Assembly: GCA_020632975.1 (NCBI GenBank)
Contig: JACKEL010000006.1
Span: 62,001 to 126,000 of the forward strand
Reading direction: 5' to 3'
DNA: 64,000 nt
Source: Myxococcales bacterium
GTDB lineage: Bacteria > Myxococcota_C > UBA6777
The notes under the pieces: model-generated
Databases searched by the model: none
Told to the model about the DNA's origin: nothing
What the model saw: the letters and a program-made list of their open reading frames with translations, nothing else
Shown: one piece after another, positions 35,098 to 44,422 of the stretch
How positions within the stretch are numbered: the stretch's first letter is position 1
How the letters are laid out: each line of letters begins with the position of its first letter
Made by a program: the position numbers and the translations under genes

Positions 35098-36324
35098 CTA
35101 AGCGGCTTGTTTGACGAGCGCTTCGCCACACAAGACACGTTCGATGCGCTCAAGCGCCCAGTCGAGTTCTTCTTTGGTGATCACCAAGGGCGGTGCAAAA
35201 CGAATCACTTGTTCATGCGTATCTTTGGCCAACACGCCTTCGCCCATCATCGCGTAACAGTAAGGCTTGGCGAGACCTGCCGACTTTTTGATTTGCACAC
35301 CAATCAAAAGCCCCATCCCACGGACTTCTTGCACATGAGGACTGTTCATCGCCACCAAGCGCTCGCAAAAATAAGCGCCCATCTCTGCAGCGCGCTCCGC
35401 AAGTTTCTCGTCTTCAAGCACCCGCAAAGACTCACAAGCCACCGCACAAGCAAGCGGGTTCCCACCAAAGGTGCTCCCATGATCGCCTGGACGGAACACC
35501 GCCATCACTTCTTCGATCCCAACCACCGCAGAAACGGGGTAAAGTCCGCCACCAAGGGCTTTTCCGAGGATCAACATATCAGGCTTAACGTCTTCGTGTT
35601 GGTAGCAAAACATCTTCCCTGTACGTCCCAAGCCCACTTGAATCTCATCTGCGATCATCAAGACCCGATGTTTGGTGCAGATCTCGCGGAGATCACGCAA
35701 GAATCCTTTGGGTGGCATGATCACACCACCCTCTCCTTGAATCGGCTCGAACAAAACACCTACAGTATTCGGCGTAATCGCAGCTTCAAAAGCAGCAGCA
35801 TCTCCAAAAGGCACCACATGAAAGCCAGGTGTCAACGGCCCAAAGCCCGCACGGTTCTGCTCTTCTGTTGAAAAACTCACGATGGAGATCGTGCGACCGT
35901 GAAAGTTCCCCGAAAAGACGATGATCTCCGCTTGGTTGGGCGCCACACCTTTGACTTCGTAGCCCCACTTCCTCGCAGCTTTCAACGCTGTTTCAACACC
36001 TTCAGCGCCCGAGTTCATCGGCAACACGCGATCCAACCCTGTCAGCTGAACAAGATCTTCACACAAGTTCCCCAACTGATCATTGTAAAAGGCCCGTGAG
36101 GTCAACGTAACACGTTCAAGCTGCTGTTGCATCGCCGCGATAATACGCGGATGACGGTGGCCTTGGTTGAGCGCTGAGTACGCACTTAACATGTCCATGT
36201 AGCGCTTCCCATCAACATCCGTCACCCAACACCCCTCAGCCTCCGCGATCACCACGGGCAACGGCTTGTAATTGTGGGCACCGTACTTTTCGGTTTGCGC
36301 GATCAAAGTCTCCGAACGCGTCAT
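35098..36324 (-). CDS. rocD: Ornithine aminotransferase
   Basis: PLP-dependent class III aminotransferase converting ornithine and 2-oxoglutarate to glutamate semialdehyde and glutamate; cytoplasmic. About 408 aa, the family's usual length. Hallmarks: EKYGAHNYKPLPVVI at the N-terminus (typical for OAT), MLSAYSALNQGHRHPRI, PMNSGAEGVETALKAARKWGY, FHGRT, FEPIQGEGGV, DEIQVGLGRTGKMFC, the PLP lysine in LILGKALGGGLYPVSAV, and GSTFGGNPLACAVA. The start at 36324 is preferred to 36480: AAGGAG lies 9 nt upstream and the extra 52 residues would be unlike the family. A lone gene, it may feed arginine/proline metabolism. Confidence 0.95.
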   Translation of the reverse strand: MTRSETLIAQTEKYGAHNYKPLPVVIAEAEGCWVTDVDGKRYMDMLSAYSALNQGHRHPRIIAAMQQQLERVTLTSRAFYNDQLGNLCEDLVQLTGLDRVLPMNSGAEGVETALKAARKWGYEVKGVAPNQAEIIVFSGNFHGRTISIVSFSTEEQNRAGFGPLTPGFHVVPFGDAAAFEAAITPNTVGVLFEPIQGEGGVIMPPKGFLRDLREICTKHRVLMIADEIQVGLGRTGKMFCYQHEDVKPDMLILGKALGGGLYPVSAVVGIEEVMAVFRPGDHGSTFGGNPLACAVACESLRVLEDEKLAERAAEMGAYFCERLVAMNSPHVQEVRGMGLLIGVQIKKSAGLAKPYCYAMMGEGVLAKDTHEQVIRFAPPLVITKEELDWALERIERVLCGEALVKQAA

Positions 36325-36598
36325 CCTGTTTGTCTCCTTACAATAAATGAGTCGAGGGAAGCTTTGCTGCTTATGGTTTTGTCCTTCTCGCGAGATCCAC
36401 CTCGCTTGCAGCCCTCGAAAAACATACTTGCATAATCTTATGCAATGTTGCACCAGATCGCCAGATCTGTTTTGTGCCATGCCTCACCATCTCAATACAA
36501 GGACACAAAACACCGTTTGCAGGGGCAAGAGACACGTGGTAGCTTGTACTGCTTTGGAAACAGCCACTGTCCTCTTCTCGCAGCGAAAGTAACGTCCC

Positions 36599-37690
36599 AT
36601 GGGAAAAAAGAAAAACAAATCCTCTCGTGACCCAGGCGGATTTCAAGTCCTCGCCGATCAACTCAAAGGCATCAAGCCCAGCGGAGCCGCCGCACCTCCC
36701 GCCCCACCAGAACCACCCAAAAAAGCCCCCGCCTCAACTTTTCTCATGAGCCCTGAAGCCCAGATGTGGCTCGAAGAAGAAGAGCGGCCTCGTTCGGCCA
36801 AAGCACCTGCTCTTCGCAAACAAGGCACCACAAAAACATCTGCCAAGCCAGTAAAAGAAGTCGACAAACAAGCGCAAGAACAAGAAGCCCTGCGCGCCCA
36901 AATCGCACAACTCGAACAAGAGATCGAAAACCAAACACAAGAGATCGAAAAACTTCGACAAGACGCTTCCCAAGAAGCACAGCGTGCCCAACGCTACCTC
37001 CAAGAACGCGAAGAAGCACGCAAACAACTCGAAGAGACTCAAAAGCAACAAGAAGAAGCCCTTCGTCCCCCTCCGCACACTTCTCTTGCCGATCTCTTGA
37101 TCCAACGTGGCATCCCTGCCAACCTCCACGAAGATGCTGCGCGGCACGTCCTACAACGTGATACCCCCCGTCTCTTGGAGTGGTTGGGCGGCGATCCCGC
37201 ATCGCTTGGACCTTGGTTGCAAAAGTACCTCCGCCTGAGTTGCGCTGATCCCCTTTGCCAACAAGAACTCCGCGATCAAGGTGGCTATCCCATGCTCACC
37301 CAAGATCCCGCACAGTGCGAGTGTTGCCAAAACACAGACAGCCGCCGCATGGCGACGCGCTTTGCACGTGCTTGCCGAGAACGCGGGCTTTATCGCGTGG
37401 TTCTCGTAGGAGGTAGCCCCACCACCCATGCAGAACTTCAGCAACTCCCGCTACAAGGCATCCAACTCAAACTCATCGACGGCAAACAAAATCGCGATCT
37501 GCAACAAGCCACCAACGATATGCGTCACAATCACCTTGTGATCATCTGGGCTTCCACCATGATCCAACACAAAGTCTCCAAGCTCTACACAGATCAACAA
37601 AACCAACACGAAACCAAGCTGATCGTCGCAGAGCCCCGAGGACTCGCACAAATGCTCCGCGAGGTCCTTGATACCCTCCAAACCCCCTGA
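36599..37690 (+). CDS. Coiled-coil protein with DUF2325-like C-terminus
   Basis: 363 aa. A basic start and Pro/Ala-rich linker precede a coiled coil of about 70 residues (90-155, Glu/Gln-rich heptads). Then comes a helical domain (about 160-210), a Cys cluster (SCADPLCQQEL at about 215, CECCQ at about 241) that looks like a small zinc site, and an alpha/beta domain (about 265-363). That domain has RVVLVGGSPTTHAELQQL, KLIDGKQNRDLQQATNDMRHNHLVIIWASTMIQHKVSKLY and a terminal strand, as in DUF2325 proteins. No good RBS is seen. The 3' end abuts a palindromic repeat array. Function unknown. Confidence 0.75.
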   Translation: MGKKKNKSSRDPGGFQVLADQLKGIKPSGAAAPPAPPEPPKKAPASTFLMSPEAQMWLEEEERPRSAKAPALRKQGTTKTSAKPVKEVDKQAQEQEALRAQIAQLEQEIENQTQEIEKLRQDASQEAQRAQRYLQEREEARKQLEETQKQQEEALRPPPHTSLADLLIQRGIPANLHEDAARHVLQRDTPRLLEWLGGDPASLGPWLQKYLRLSCADPLCQQELRDQGGYPMLTQDPAQCECCQNTDSRRMATRFARACRERGLYRVVLVGGSPTTHAELQQLPLQGIQLKLIDGKQNRDLQQATNDMRHNHLVIIWASTMIQHKVSKLYTDQQNQHETKLIVAEPRGLAQMLREVLDTLQTP

Positions 37691-37729
37691 TCCCCAAAGG
37701 GATATTCGGGATCGATCCGGGATGGATTC

Positions 37730-37989
37730 GGGCGGGCACGGAGGCCCGCCCCAGATAAAATGGTATTCGATCAATTTATGGGCGGGCACGGAGGCCCGCC
37801 CCGAATACATGGATATCCAATTATCCCTAGGGGCGACCCTCCGTGGTCGCCCGATAAAACGGATATCCGATTCATCCCACGGGCGGGCACGGAGGCCCGC
37901 CCCAGATAGAATGGTATTCGATCAATTCTGGCCCGCCCCGGATAGAATGGTATTCGATCAATTCCACAGGCGCCCCTCCATGGTCGCCC
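37730..37989. repeat. Array of palindromic (REP-like) repeats
   Basis: About six palindromic units in 260 bp between convergent genes. Three full units (37730-37752, 37780-37802, 37881-37903) have arms GGGCGGGC and GCCCGCCC around ACGGAG. One variant (37830-37852) has arms GGGCGACC and GGTCGCCC. A half unit lies at about 37930-37940, and a degraded variant at about 37968-37989. Spacers are also repeated: AATGGTATTCGATCAATT occurs three times and a GGATATCC-containing spacer twice. Each unit can fold into a strong hairpin, so the array may also terminate transcription from both sides. Such units usually occur in many genomic copies. Confidence 0.85.
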
Positions 37990-38012
37990 GATAAATTCTT
38001 CGCAATGCCCCC

Positions 38013-39680
38013 TCAAATCTCTTCGAGAAGCTTCCTCGTTTTCTTACAGAGAGCATCAGAGCGAGGCACCATCCGACAGACTTGGCGCATCAAACGCCGA
38101 GCGGCGTTAGGATTAGAGGTCTTGATTTGCAATCCTTGTTTGAGGGTATCGCCAGCGATCTCTTTGAGTTTGGCGAGTTGTTGTGTGGCGCTATCGTTGC
38201 TTTTGTCGTGTTTGCGGGCTGACGAAAAATAGAGGTAGGCTGCGGGATACTCGCGTTGGCTCATCGCGAGCATCCCGCGCACAGCGTGCATCCTAGAGAG
38301 CATCCGTCGAATCAAGCGTGTGTAATTGCTCTTACCTTCGGCAAGATCGTAGTCCAGCGTAAAGGCTCTTTCTAGCGCGGGGATACCCTTGTTTGCGTTC
38401 CTGCGGCGATAGGCCCCAACACCACGGCGATAAGCGCGTTGAAACTCCTGAAGCTGCTCAACTTTTTCTTTGTCGCCTTTTTTCTCAAAGTAAGCGATCG
38501 CCTCGGCCATTCGGCCTTCTTGAAAATAAGCAATCCCTTTATCCACAGATGCGACACGACGTTTTCTTCGCGAGCGGCGTTTTTTCGACTCTTGCGCGAG
38601 GTGCTTGATCTTTTCGATGCGCTTTTTCTGACCTTTACGAGCTTTTTCACGCAAACGGGCGATGCGTTTTTTACGTTTTTTTAGCCGCGCCATCTTTCGT
38701 TTCAAAGCGCGCTGCGCCTTCTTCAAAGCGCGTAGTTTCGCGGCTTTTTGTTCTTTGAGAGCAGCTTGTTTCTCTGCTTCGAGACGTTGGCGCTCTTCAG
38801 CGAGTTTCTTCTCGCGTTCGGCAGCTTTGCGCATCTCTTCGATGCGTTCGCGTTCTTCTTGGCTTTGCTTACGCAAGGCTTCGAGTTGGTCCATACGTTC
38901 TTTACGCAAACGCTCTAACTCTGCGGCATGTTTGGCTTCTTCTTGGCGACGCTCAGCCTCCATGCGCTTGCGTGTCTCAGCTCTTTTCTTCAGCAAAGCG
39001 AGACGACGCTTTTCTTCTTCAACCATCGTCTTTTGCAGTTCCATGGCTTTCTTTTGTTCGGCCATGACTTGACGCAAACGCTCAAGTTCTTTGCGTTGTG
39101 CGTCTGCTTCTTGGGTGGCTTTGTTCTTTGCGGCTTCACGAGCGCGTCGCTCTGCATCTTGTTGGCTGTTTAACTTTTTCTTGAGTTCTTCGAGTTGTTG
39201 GCGCTGTGCTTGAAGCCGCTCCTCTTCTTCTTGGCGTTGTTCCTGAAGCTTTTGCAAGCGTTGCTCTTCTACTTTGCGGCGTTTCGCTTCTTGCTGTGTT
39301 TCTTTTTTGTGTTCGACAGCTTCTTCTTTTAGGCGTTCGCGTTCTTTTTTCTCAAACTCGTCAGCATAAGCCCGAAACTGCTTGATATTCATGCGGCAGA
39401 TCTGACGGCGTCCAGGTGAGTTCCAACAGATCCGTCGACAATAAATACTCACGACACGCGGGCCATACGGCTGGCCTTTTTCGTTGCGGAGGTGCTGGTT
39501 TTTTTTGAAACACTGGACGTAGCACCCCCCCAGATATTCCAAACAAAAGTCGCTCAGTCCAGCAGGCCAACTTACCGCAGGGACGGGAGCTGCGTGCAAG
39601 CTCGACCCTACCCCAAACCACGTACAAACCAACATGAGCAAGGCAAAGCGCAGGCGACACAACTTTTTGTCTTGGCGCAT
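38013..39680 (-). CDS. Exported long-helix coiled-coil protein with TPR-like C-terminus
   Basis: About 555 aa. A signal peptide (ALLMLVCTWFGVGSSLHA) is followed by a Cys-rich segment of about 60 residues (FCLEYLGGCYVQCFKK, YCRRICW, RRQICRM). Then comes about 300 residues of charged helix (Glu/Lys/Arg/Gln, for example REEAKNKATQEADAQRKELER-type heptads) that could be a coiled coil or a single alpha-helix. The last about 150 residues are TPR-like (GIAYFQEGRMAEAIAYFEKKGD, KGIPALERAFTLDYDLAEGK, YPAAYLYFSSARKHDKSN). The start at 39680 follows an AAGGA. A periplasm-spanning rod with a head at each end is a possible reading. Confidence 0.8.
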   Translation of the reverse strand: MRQDKKLCRLRFALLMLVCTWFGVGSSLHAAPVPAVSWPAGLSDFCLEYLGGCYVQCFKKNQHLRNEKGQPYGPRVVSIYCRRICWNSPGRRQICRMNIKQFRAYADEFEKKERERLKEEAVEHKKETQQEAKRRKVEEQRLQKLQEQRQEEEERLQAQRQQLEELKKKLNSQQDAERRAREAAKNKATQEADAQRKELERLRQVMAEQKKAMELQKTMVEEEKRRLALLKKRAETRKRMEAERRQEEAKHAAELERLRKERMDQLEALRKQSQEERERIEEMRKAAEREKKLAEERQRLEAEKQAALKEQKAAKLRALKKAQRALKRKMARLKKRKKRIARLREKARKGQKKRIEKIKHLAQESKKRRSRRKRRVASVDKGIAYFQEGRMAEAIAYFEKKGDKEKVEQLQEFQRAYRRGVGAYRRRNANKGIPALERAFTLDYDLAEGKSNYTRLIRRMLSRMHAVRGMLAMSQREYPAAYLYFSSARKHDKSNDSATQQLAKLKEIAGDTLKQGLQIKTSNPNAARRLMRQVCRMVPRSDALCKKTRKLLEEI

Positions 39681-39860
39681 CCATCTGTCCTTTCTATTTG
39701 GCCCGCAAAAGCAGCCCAACAAACACTTTCATACTGATCAAAACATCGCATCGTGTTGACGGATAAGCAAACATACCATACTCTGAGGCTATGTGCCCGA
39801 AAGGAGATCCTCAACCCTGATCAAGAATACAGCACGGCCCCCCTCAAGGAGAATTTTTTA

Positions 39861-41402
39861 ATGAGGAAGCATACTTGGAAATCTTTGTTACCTTGGATGT
39901 TGACCGCTTTGTTTACATTAACTCTCACCCGTTTGACAACAGGCTGCACTCCTGGCGTGACCAACGAAGGAGCAGTTGAAGCAAAAGCAGAAGTCCAAAC
40001 CGAACCCAAAACTGAACCCCAAACCGAACCCAAAACCGAGACCACCGCTGAAGAGCCCGCCGCGGAACTCGCTCCTGAAGAAGTAGCGACCCCCGAAGAG
40101 CCCGCAGCACCCGAAGAAAAAGTAAGCGAACCAATTGCTGAGTCCCTAGATGGTTCCACGGAACTCTCTCCCGAAAAAACAGGAGAGACCACCCCTGAGC
40201 CAACCAACGAACCCACTGGCGCTGCGCCCACCGTCAAGATCACCGAGCCCGCTGCCAATGCTGTCGTCACAGGCAAAGTTGTGGTCAAAGTGGACGCCAC
40301 CGTCGCAGCACCCACCACTATTGATAGTGTCTCGCTCTACATTGATGACAAAAAAATCGATGAAAAGACCCGCGCTCCCTACGAGTTCGAGCTAAGTTCA
40401 GAGGTTTACAACGACGGAGACCGAAAAATCAAAGCCGTGGCAACCACGACGGGACTCCGTGAAGGCAGCGACGAGATCACACTCAAGTTCTCGAACAATG
40501 GCCCCAAGATTACCTTTGTAAAACCTGTTGCCAGCGCTTCTGTCAACGCTGCCTTTGATATCGAAGTTACAGTCACAGACATCGCAGGCGTCAAAGCTGG
40601 AACCGTCAAACTTAACGTTGATGGAACCGTGGTAGCTTGGACTTCCACAACAGGTGGGACGTACAAAGCGACCTTCGATCCTTCAAGCAAGCCTTTCGAC
40701 AGTCTTCCCATGGAAGTCTCTGCCGAAAACGTCAACGGAAAGATGAGCAGCAGCATCCTTTGGGTAAGCCACGATCCTGCAGCAGGTCCCAAACTTTTGG
40801 GTGAAGAGTGCGATAACAGCAGTCCACAAAAACGTTGTGTCGCAGACCACGCTTGCTTGACGATCAGCTTTATCAATCCCAAGTCCGTTTGCTACAAAAA
40901 CTGTGTGGTTGGTGGTCCTTTGACGGTTTGCCCCATCGTTCCAGGAAAAAGTACCCAGTGTGAACCTTCCCAAACAGGAACCACCCGTGGCGCCTGTTTG
41001 AATGCGGATCGCCCCCCAGGAACGCTCTTCTCCAAGTGCGGTGGTGCGGTGACTTGCAACTCGGGATTTGTTTGTACAGGTGCAGGAACGGGTGATAGCT
41101 TCTGCCTCCAAACCTGCCCATCGACCGACTACAACAAACCTTGTGCAACCCAAGGCTATACTTGCTTGCGTACCACCTCCACGGGCTCTTGCTCTACAGA
41201 TTCACAGTGCGCTTCTGGCCTCAAATGCGTCAATGGTACCTGTGAGACAGGCGTTTGTGTTGAAAAATGCCAACACGCTTGTACAACAGACACTGACTGC
41301 GTTGCAGGCCAAACCTGTACCAGTGGAAAGTGTAGCGCGCCTTATTGCATCAGCTACGGAACTTGCCGAAGTATCGGTGGTGTTGGAACGATCTGTATCT
41401 AA
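39861..41402 (+). CDS. Lipoprotein with Glu/Pro/Thr linker, Ig-like domains and Cys-rich tail
   Basis: About 513 aa. Lipobox LTTGC at residue 29. A low-complexity Glu/Pro/Thr linker (about 35-130, TEPKTEPQTEPKTE then AEEPAAELAPEE) leads to two Ig-like beta domains (about 135-320, starting PTVKITEPAANAVVTGKVVVKVDA and PKITFVKPVASASVNAAFDIEVTVTD). The tail has Cys-rich modules (STDSQCASGLKCVNGTC, TDTDCVAGQTCTSGKC) as in the Cys-rich lipoproteins elsewhere in the window. Its start at 39861 has AAGGAG 8 nt upstream. Exported, lipidated, with a disordered stalk that holds folded domains away from the membrane. Confidence 0.85.
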   Translation: MRKHTWKSLLPWMLTALFTLTLTRLTTGCTPGVTNEGAVEAKAEVQTEPKTEPQTEPKTETTAEEPAAELAPEEVATPEEPAAPEEKVSEPIAESLDGSTELSPEKTGETTPEPTNEPTGAAPTVKITEPAANAVVTGKVVVKVDATVAAPTTIDSVSLYIDDKKIDEKTRAPYEFELSSEVYNDGDRKIKAVATTTGLREGSDEITLKFSNNGPKITFVKPVASASVNAAFDIEVTVTDIAGVKAGTVKLNVDGTVVAWTSTTGGTYKATFDPSSKPFDSLPMEVSAENVNGKMSSSILWVSHDPAAGPKLLGEECDNSSPQKRCVADHACLTISFINPKSVCYKNCVVGGPLTVCPIVPGKSTQCEPSQTGTTRGACLNADRPPGTLFSKCGGAVTCNSGFVCTGAGTGDSFCLQTCPSTDYNKPCATQGYTCLRTTSTGSCSTDSQCASGLKCVNGTCETGVCVEKCQHACTTDTDCVAGQTCTSGKCSAPYCISYGTCRSIGGVGTICI

Positions 41403-41482
41403 CCCCCCACACCACTCCTCCAGTCTTCCCCCAGCATCCCATCTCCCATTCTCTTTTCACAAGCGCAAGAAACAGCTTTGGG

Positions 41483-42091
41483 CTACTTCATAGGCTCAAA
41501 ATAATACCAGCCTAGAGGCGTAACTCCTCCGCCCACCAAAACGCCCATAAGACGCATCCTTGAGCGATCTGTCAGCACGATACGTTCAGGATCTTCTTCG
41601 CTACGGGCCAGTTGAAAACAAATAAACCCTGACGCTCGTTGTTTGGGTTTGATGTTCCCAACAGGAAAGTAGTACTTCCCCCAGTAGTCGACTCGTTCGG
41701 TCTTTCCAAGTTTGTGGTACTCGCGAACCATCGATCGAAAAGCAGGCTCACGCGCGACCATGGTTCGCTTCATCGACCAAGTCCCCAGAAATTTTTTCTT
41801 TCCAAGTTGCTTCCCGACAAACTGGATGCGGTGAGGGTTGATATAAACTTTCGCTTCGCCTTGGCGATTGTCCACCTCAAACACACCACAAAACATCGAA
41901 GGGTCCACAAAAGTACGCAAGGTGCGAATCCGTGCTCCCCCCAAGATCCGCATCTCGTCCATGGTGGGTTTGACTTGACCCCAGCCTGTCGTCTTGCAAG
42001 CCAAAAGGCCAGTCAATCCGACAAGACCAACGGCCAGAGCCACACACTTCCCCACGACCCCCACCTTCTTTCGACAAAACTCTCCAAGCAT
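41483..42091 (-). CDS. Putative lipoprotein
   Basis: 202 aa. Hydrophobic N-terminus with lipobox LLAC (about residue 32), then a basic globular domain with strands such as CGVFEVDNRQGEAKVYINPHRIQFV, FLGTWSMKRTMVAREPAF and SGFICFQLARSEEDPERIVLTDRSRMRLMGV. No family recognised. GGAG precedes the ATG. It is convergent with the Ig-domain lipoprotein gene and divergent from the next small lipoprotein gene. The neighbourhood is rich in envelope proteins, suggesting an envelope role. Confidence 0.75.
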   Translation of the reverse strand: MLGEFCRKKVGVVGKCVALAVGLVGLTGLLACKTTGWGQVKPTMDEMRILGGARIRTLRTFVDPSMFCGVFEVDNRQGEAKVYINPHRIQFVGKQLGKKKFLGTWSMKRTMVAREPAFRSMVREYHKLGKTERVDYWGKYYFPVGNIKPKQRASGFICFQLARSEEDPERIVLTDRSRMRLMGVLVGGGVTPLGWYYFEPMK

Positions 42092-42255
42092 TCACCGCTC
42101 CTTCTCACGCTTTTCAACGATGCTATCGTCTTGACTTGTCGCCACGCAGTGTACTAGGTACAATCGAAGCACGAACATCATGCATCTACACTTTTTCGTC
42201 AACCCAATCTTCTAACATACGAATACGCCGAGCAGATCAACTATTAGGAGTCAAG

Positions 42256-42777
42256 ATGACCGCAAACCGTGCTCACAATGCTCATCCTTTTTCTTTGCGC
42301 CTGGGCTCACTTCGGCGCTCTTCCCTTTTCATGTTTGGATTGCTCGCTCTCCTTGGACTTGGCGCTTGCGCTCCCAAACTGTACGCTCGTTTTACCTTCA
42401 ATCAAGCCCAAAATGAGCTGCCCGTCGCTGACGGAAACGTCGCCTTCCCAACAGGCGAAAGCATCGACATCTCAGAAATCCTCAAAAAAGAAAACAAGAA
42501 ACCCGAAAAAGTCGCAGTGACCCGACTTTTTGGCATGTACCTACTCACTGCAGAAGGCTTTGCCAGTGTATGGAAGCTCCAACCCGAAGGCCGCGAACAA
42601 GCCAGCTACACCGCTATCGCGATCCCTGGCACCAAAGCCATCATGGGACCGAAGTTTACGCACAGCACAACACACAACTGCGCGACGCTAGAACTCACCC
42701 AAGGAACCGCAACCACCAAGTGGCAGATCCACGCTTCTGGTAGCGTCGAAAAAACGTGCAGCGACGTATCGAAGTAA
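42256..42777 (+). CDS. Small putative lipoprotein
   Basis: About 173 aa. A basic N-terminus, hydrophobic stretch and lipobox LGAC (about 37). The mature part has a beta-rich pattern (FTFNQAQNELPVADGNVAFPTG, ESIDISEILKKENKKPEKVAVTRLFGMYLLTAEGFASVWKL) and two cysteines late in the protein. No family recognised. The start at 42256 is chosen because AGGAG lies 6 nt upstream. The next gene's start is 36 nt after the stop, so the two are probably cotranscribed. Confidence 0.75.
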   Translation: MTANRAHNAHPFSLRLGSLRRSSLFMFGLLALLGLGACAPKLYARFTFNQAQNELPVADGNVAFPTGESIDISEILKKENKKPEKVAVTRLFGMYLLTAEGFASVWKLQPEGREQASYTAIAIPGTKAIMGPKFTHSTTHNCATLELTQGTATTKWQIHASGSVEKTCSDVSK

Positions 42778-42812
42778 TCGCCGCACACTCCCACGGAAAA
42801 AAAGGATATACG

Positions 42813-44357
42813 ATGTCTCCATCTATCCGTTCCTTTCGATTCGTTCCTTTTGCGTTGGGCGCGTGGCTTTGGCTCGCCGCAGCCACCCCAGCACAAGCCA
42901 ATCTCGATCAACTTCAGCAAGAAGCCCTCGCCATGGAAAAAGAACGCGACTGTGAAGGGGCTTACAAAAAATATGAAGAGATGCAACAACAGCTCCGCGG
43001 TGGCTCCAAAAGCCGCCGCCAACGCACACTCCTCGCTTTTGTCGCAACCAAACTCGCAAGACTCAAAGGCTGCTACGAAAAGTGCAACCCCACCCCCGAA
43101 GAAAAAGCCGAACTCGAAAAAGTCAATGAATACGAAGGCAAGGGACAAAACAAACGTGCCTACCGTATCTTGCTTCGTTTGCTTCGCGGCAAAAACCCCC
43201 GCTGCACCACGTGGAAAGCCGCCATCGAAAAACGTAACGCGCTTGCTGGCAAACAACCCAAGCGACGCTACGCAAAAGCCGGTGCAGTGGACCCTTGCGC
43301 CATGGAAGATGGTACCCGCACCTCACTCTCTGAGTTGAGAGGCCGCATCACTTCGCTCGAAGCCAAGATCGTGCAACTTGAGAAACCTCTCGATATGCCC
43401 CAACCCCCCGAGCCACCAAAGTGGGCAAAACGACCCAGTCAAAAACGTTGGTGGCTTCGCAAATGGCGCCGCAATATGCTTCGCAAGATGCGAAAGAAAC
43501 AAGGAAAACACCAAGTCCAACGACTTCAACAGATCCTCGCATCTTACCGCCAAATCAACCAATACCGCGAACAACTCTTCAATTGGCGAGAGTCTTTCCA
43601 AGACTGCGACGAAGTCTACACAGACCTGAAAAAACAAAGCACCTCCTTGCGAAAGACCCAAGACCGCGCACACGAAGCCATCGTGGGTCTCTATGATGCA
43701 CGCATCAAACGCATCCAAGGCTCCATGAACTGGTACGCCCGACAGTACCGCAAAAACAAACGTGACAAAAACACGGACAACAGCACCATCGAGTCCTTGC
43801 GTCAGTCGCTTCAAGATCAACGCGAACTGCTCGACAACGTCACCCAAGATCTCGTGACCCTGTCCACGCTTTTGGTCTTCAAACCCGAAAAGGGGCAAGA
43901 AGGCTCGCTGCTCAACACCAGCCTCACCTCCATGCAAAAGTTGATGAGCAACCAAGGCGATCTCTTGAAAGCCATGAAAGATCGCTACCCCCAATACACA
44001 AACTCGGCCCAAGGTCGCCTCGCGCTCCAACGACACATCTCTACTCTCGAGCGTTTCGAGAAGGTACTCGAACGATTCCAAGGGCAACAAGGCGGACAAA
44101 AGTCAGAAGAAGTCGAAAAGACGCTTCAGGCTGTTCGTTCTTCGATCCTGCTTTTCGAAAAGGCAGAAGAAAGCGTCGCCAAAGCCGCGAAAAATGGAAC
44201 GATTGGAGGTGGCGTGATGCAAGCCACGGCCACGACAAATGGTGGTGCCCCCGCACAACGTTCGCCTTGGGGTTGGATCTTGTTAATCAGTGGAATGCTT
44301 CTTGGTATCGGGGCATTTGGCTATCTGCTCTACGAGCGACGTAAACGCCCCTTCTAA
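42813..44357 (+). CDS. Exported coiled-coil protein with C-terminal membrane anchor
   Basis: About 514 aa. Signal peptide (FVPFALGAWLWLAAATPAQA) and an N-terminal helical Cys-containing part (DCEGAYKKYEEM, LARLKGCYEKC) with TPR-like features up to about 140. Long charged coiled-coil stretches follow (about 165-430). One transmembrane helix near the C-terminus (WGWILLISGMLLGIGAFGYLLY) ends in ERRKRPF, a positive-inside cap. It should be periplasmic with a C-terminal anchor in the inner membrane. The ATG at 42813 has AAGGA 7 nt upstream. It lies just after the small lipoprotein gene; function unknown. Confidence 0.8.
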   Translation: MSPSIRSFRFVPFALGAWLWLAAATPAQANLDQLQQEALAMEKERDCEGAYKKYEEMQQQLRGGSKSRRQRTLLAFVATKLARLKGCYEKCNPTPEEKAELEKVNEYEGKGQNKRAYRILLRLLRGKNPRCTTWKAAIEKRNALAGKQPKRRYAKAGAVDPCAMEDGTRTSLSELRGRITSLEAKIVQLEKPLDMPQPPEPPKWAKRPSQKRWWLRKWRRNMLRKMRKKQGKHQVQRLQQILASYRQINQYREQLFNWRESFQDCDEVYTDLKKQSTSLRKTQDRAHEAIVGLYDARIKRIQGSMNWYARQYRKNKRDKNTDNSTIESLRQSLQDQRELLDNVTQDLVTLSTLLVFKPEKGQEGSLLNTSLTSMQKLMSNQGDLLKAMKDRYPQYTNSAQGRLALQRHISTLERFEKVLERFQGQQGGQKSEEVEKTLQAVRSSILLFEKAEESVAKAAKNGTIGGGVMQATATTNGGAPAQRSPWGWILLISGMLLGIGAFGYLLYERRKRPF

Positions 44358-44422
44358 ACACTTGTCCCCGCCCAAAGGTCATCCCCTGACCATTCCCCGA
44401 TATTCGCCCCCCAAACACTTCT

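Noticed and set aside
37730..37989. CRISPR array
   Set aside because: Units are palindromic and spacers are themselves repeated, unlike CRISPR spacers; no cas genes nearby.
37668..37994. 108-codon plus-strand frame over the repeat array
   Set aside because: Made of translated palindromic repeats; no RBS and repetitive product.
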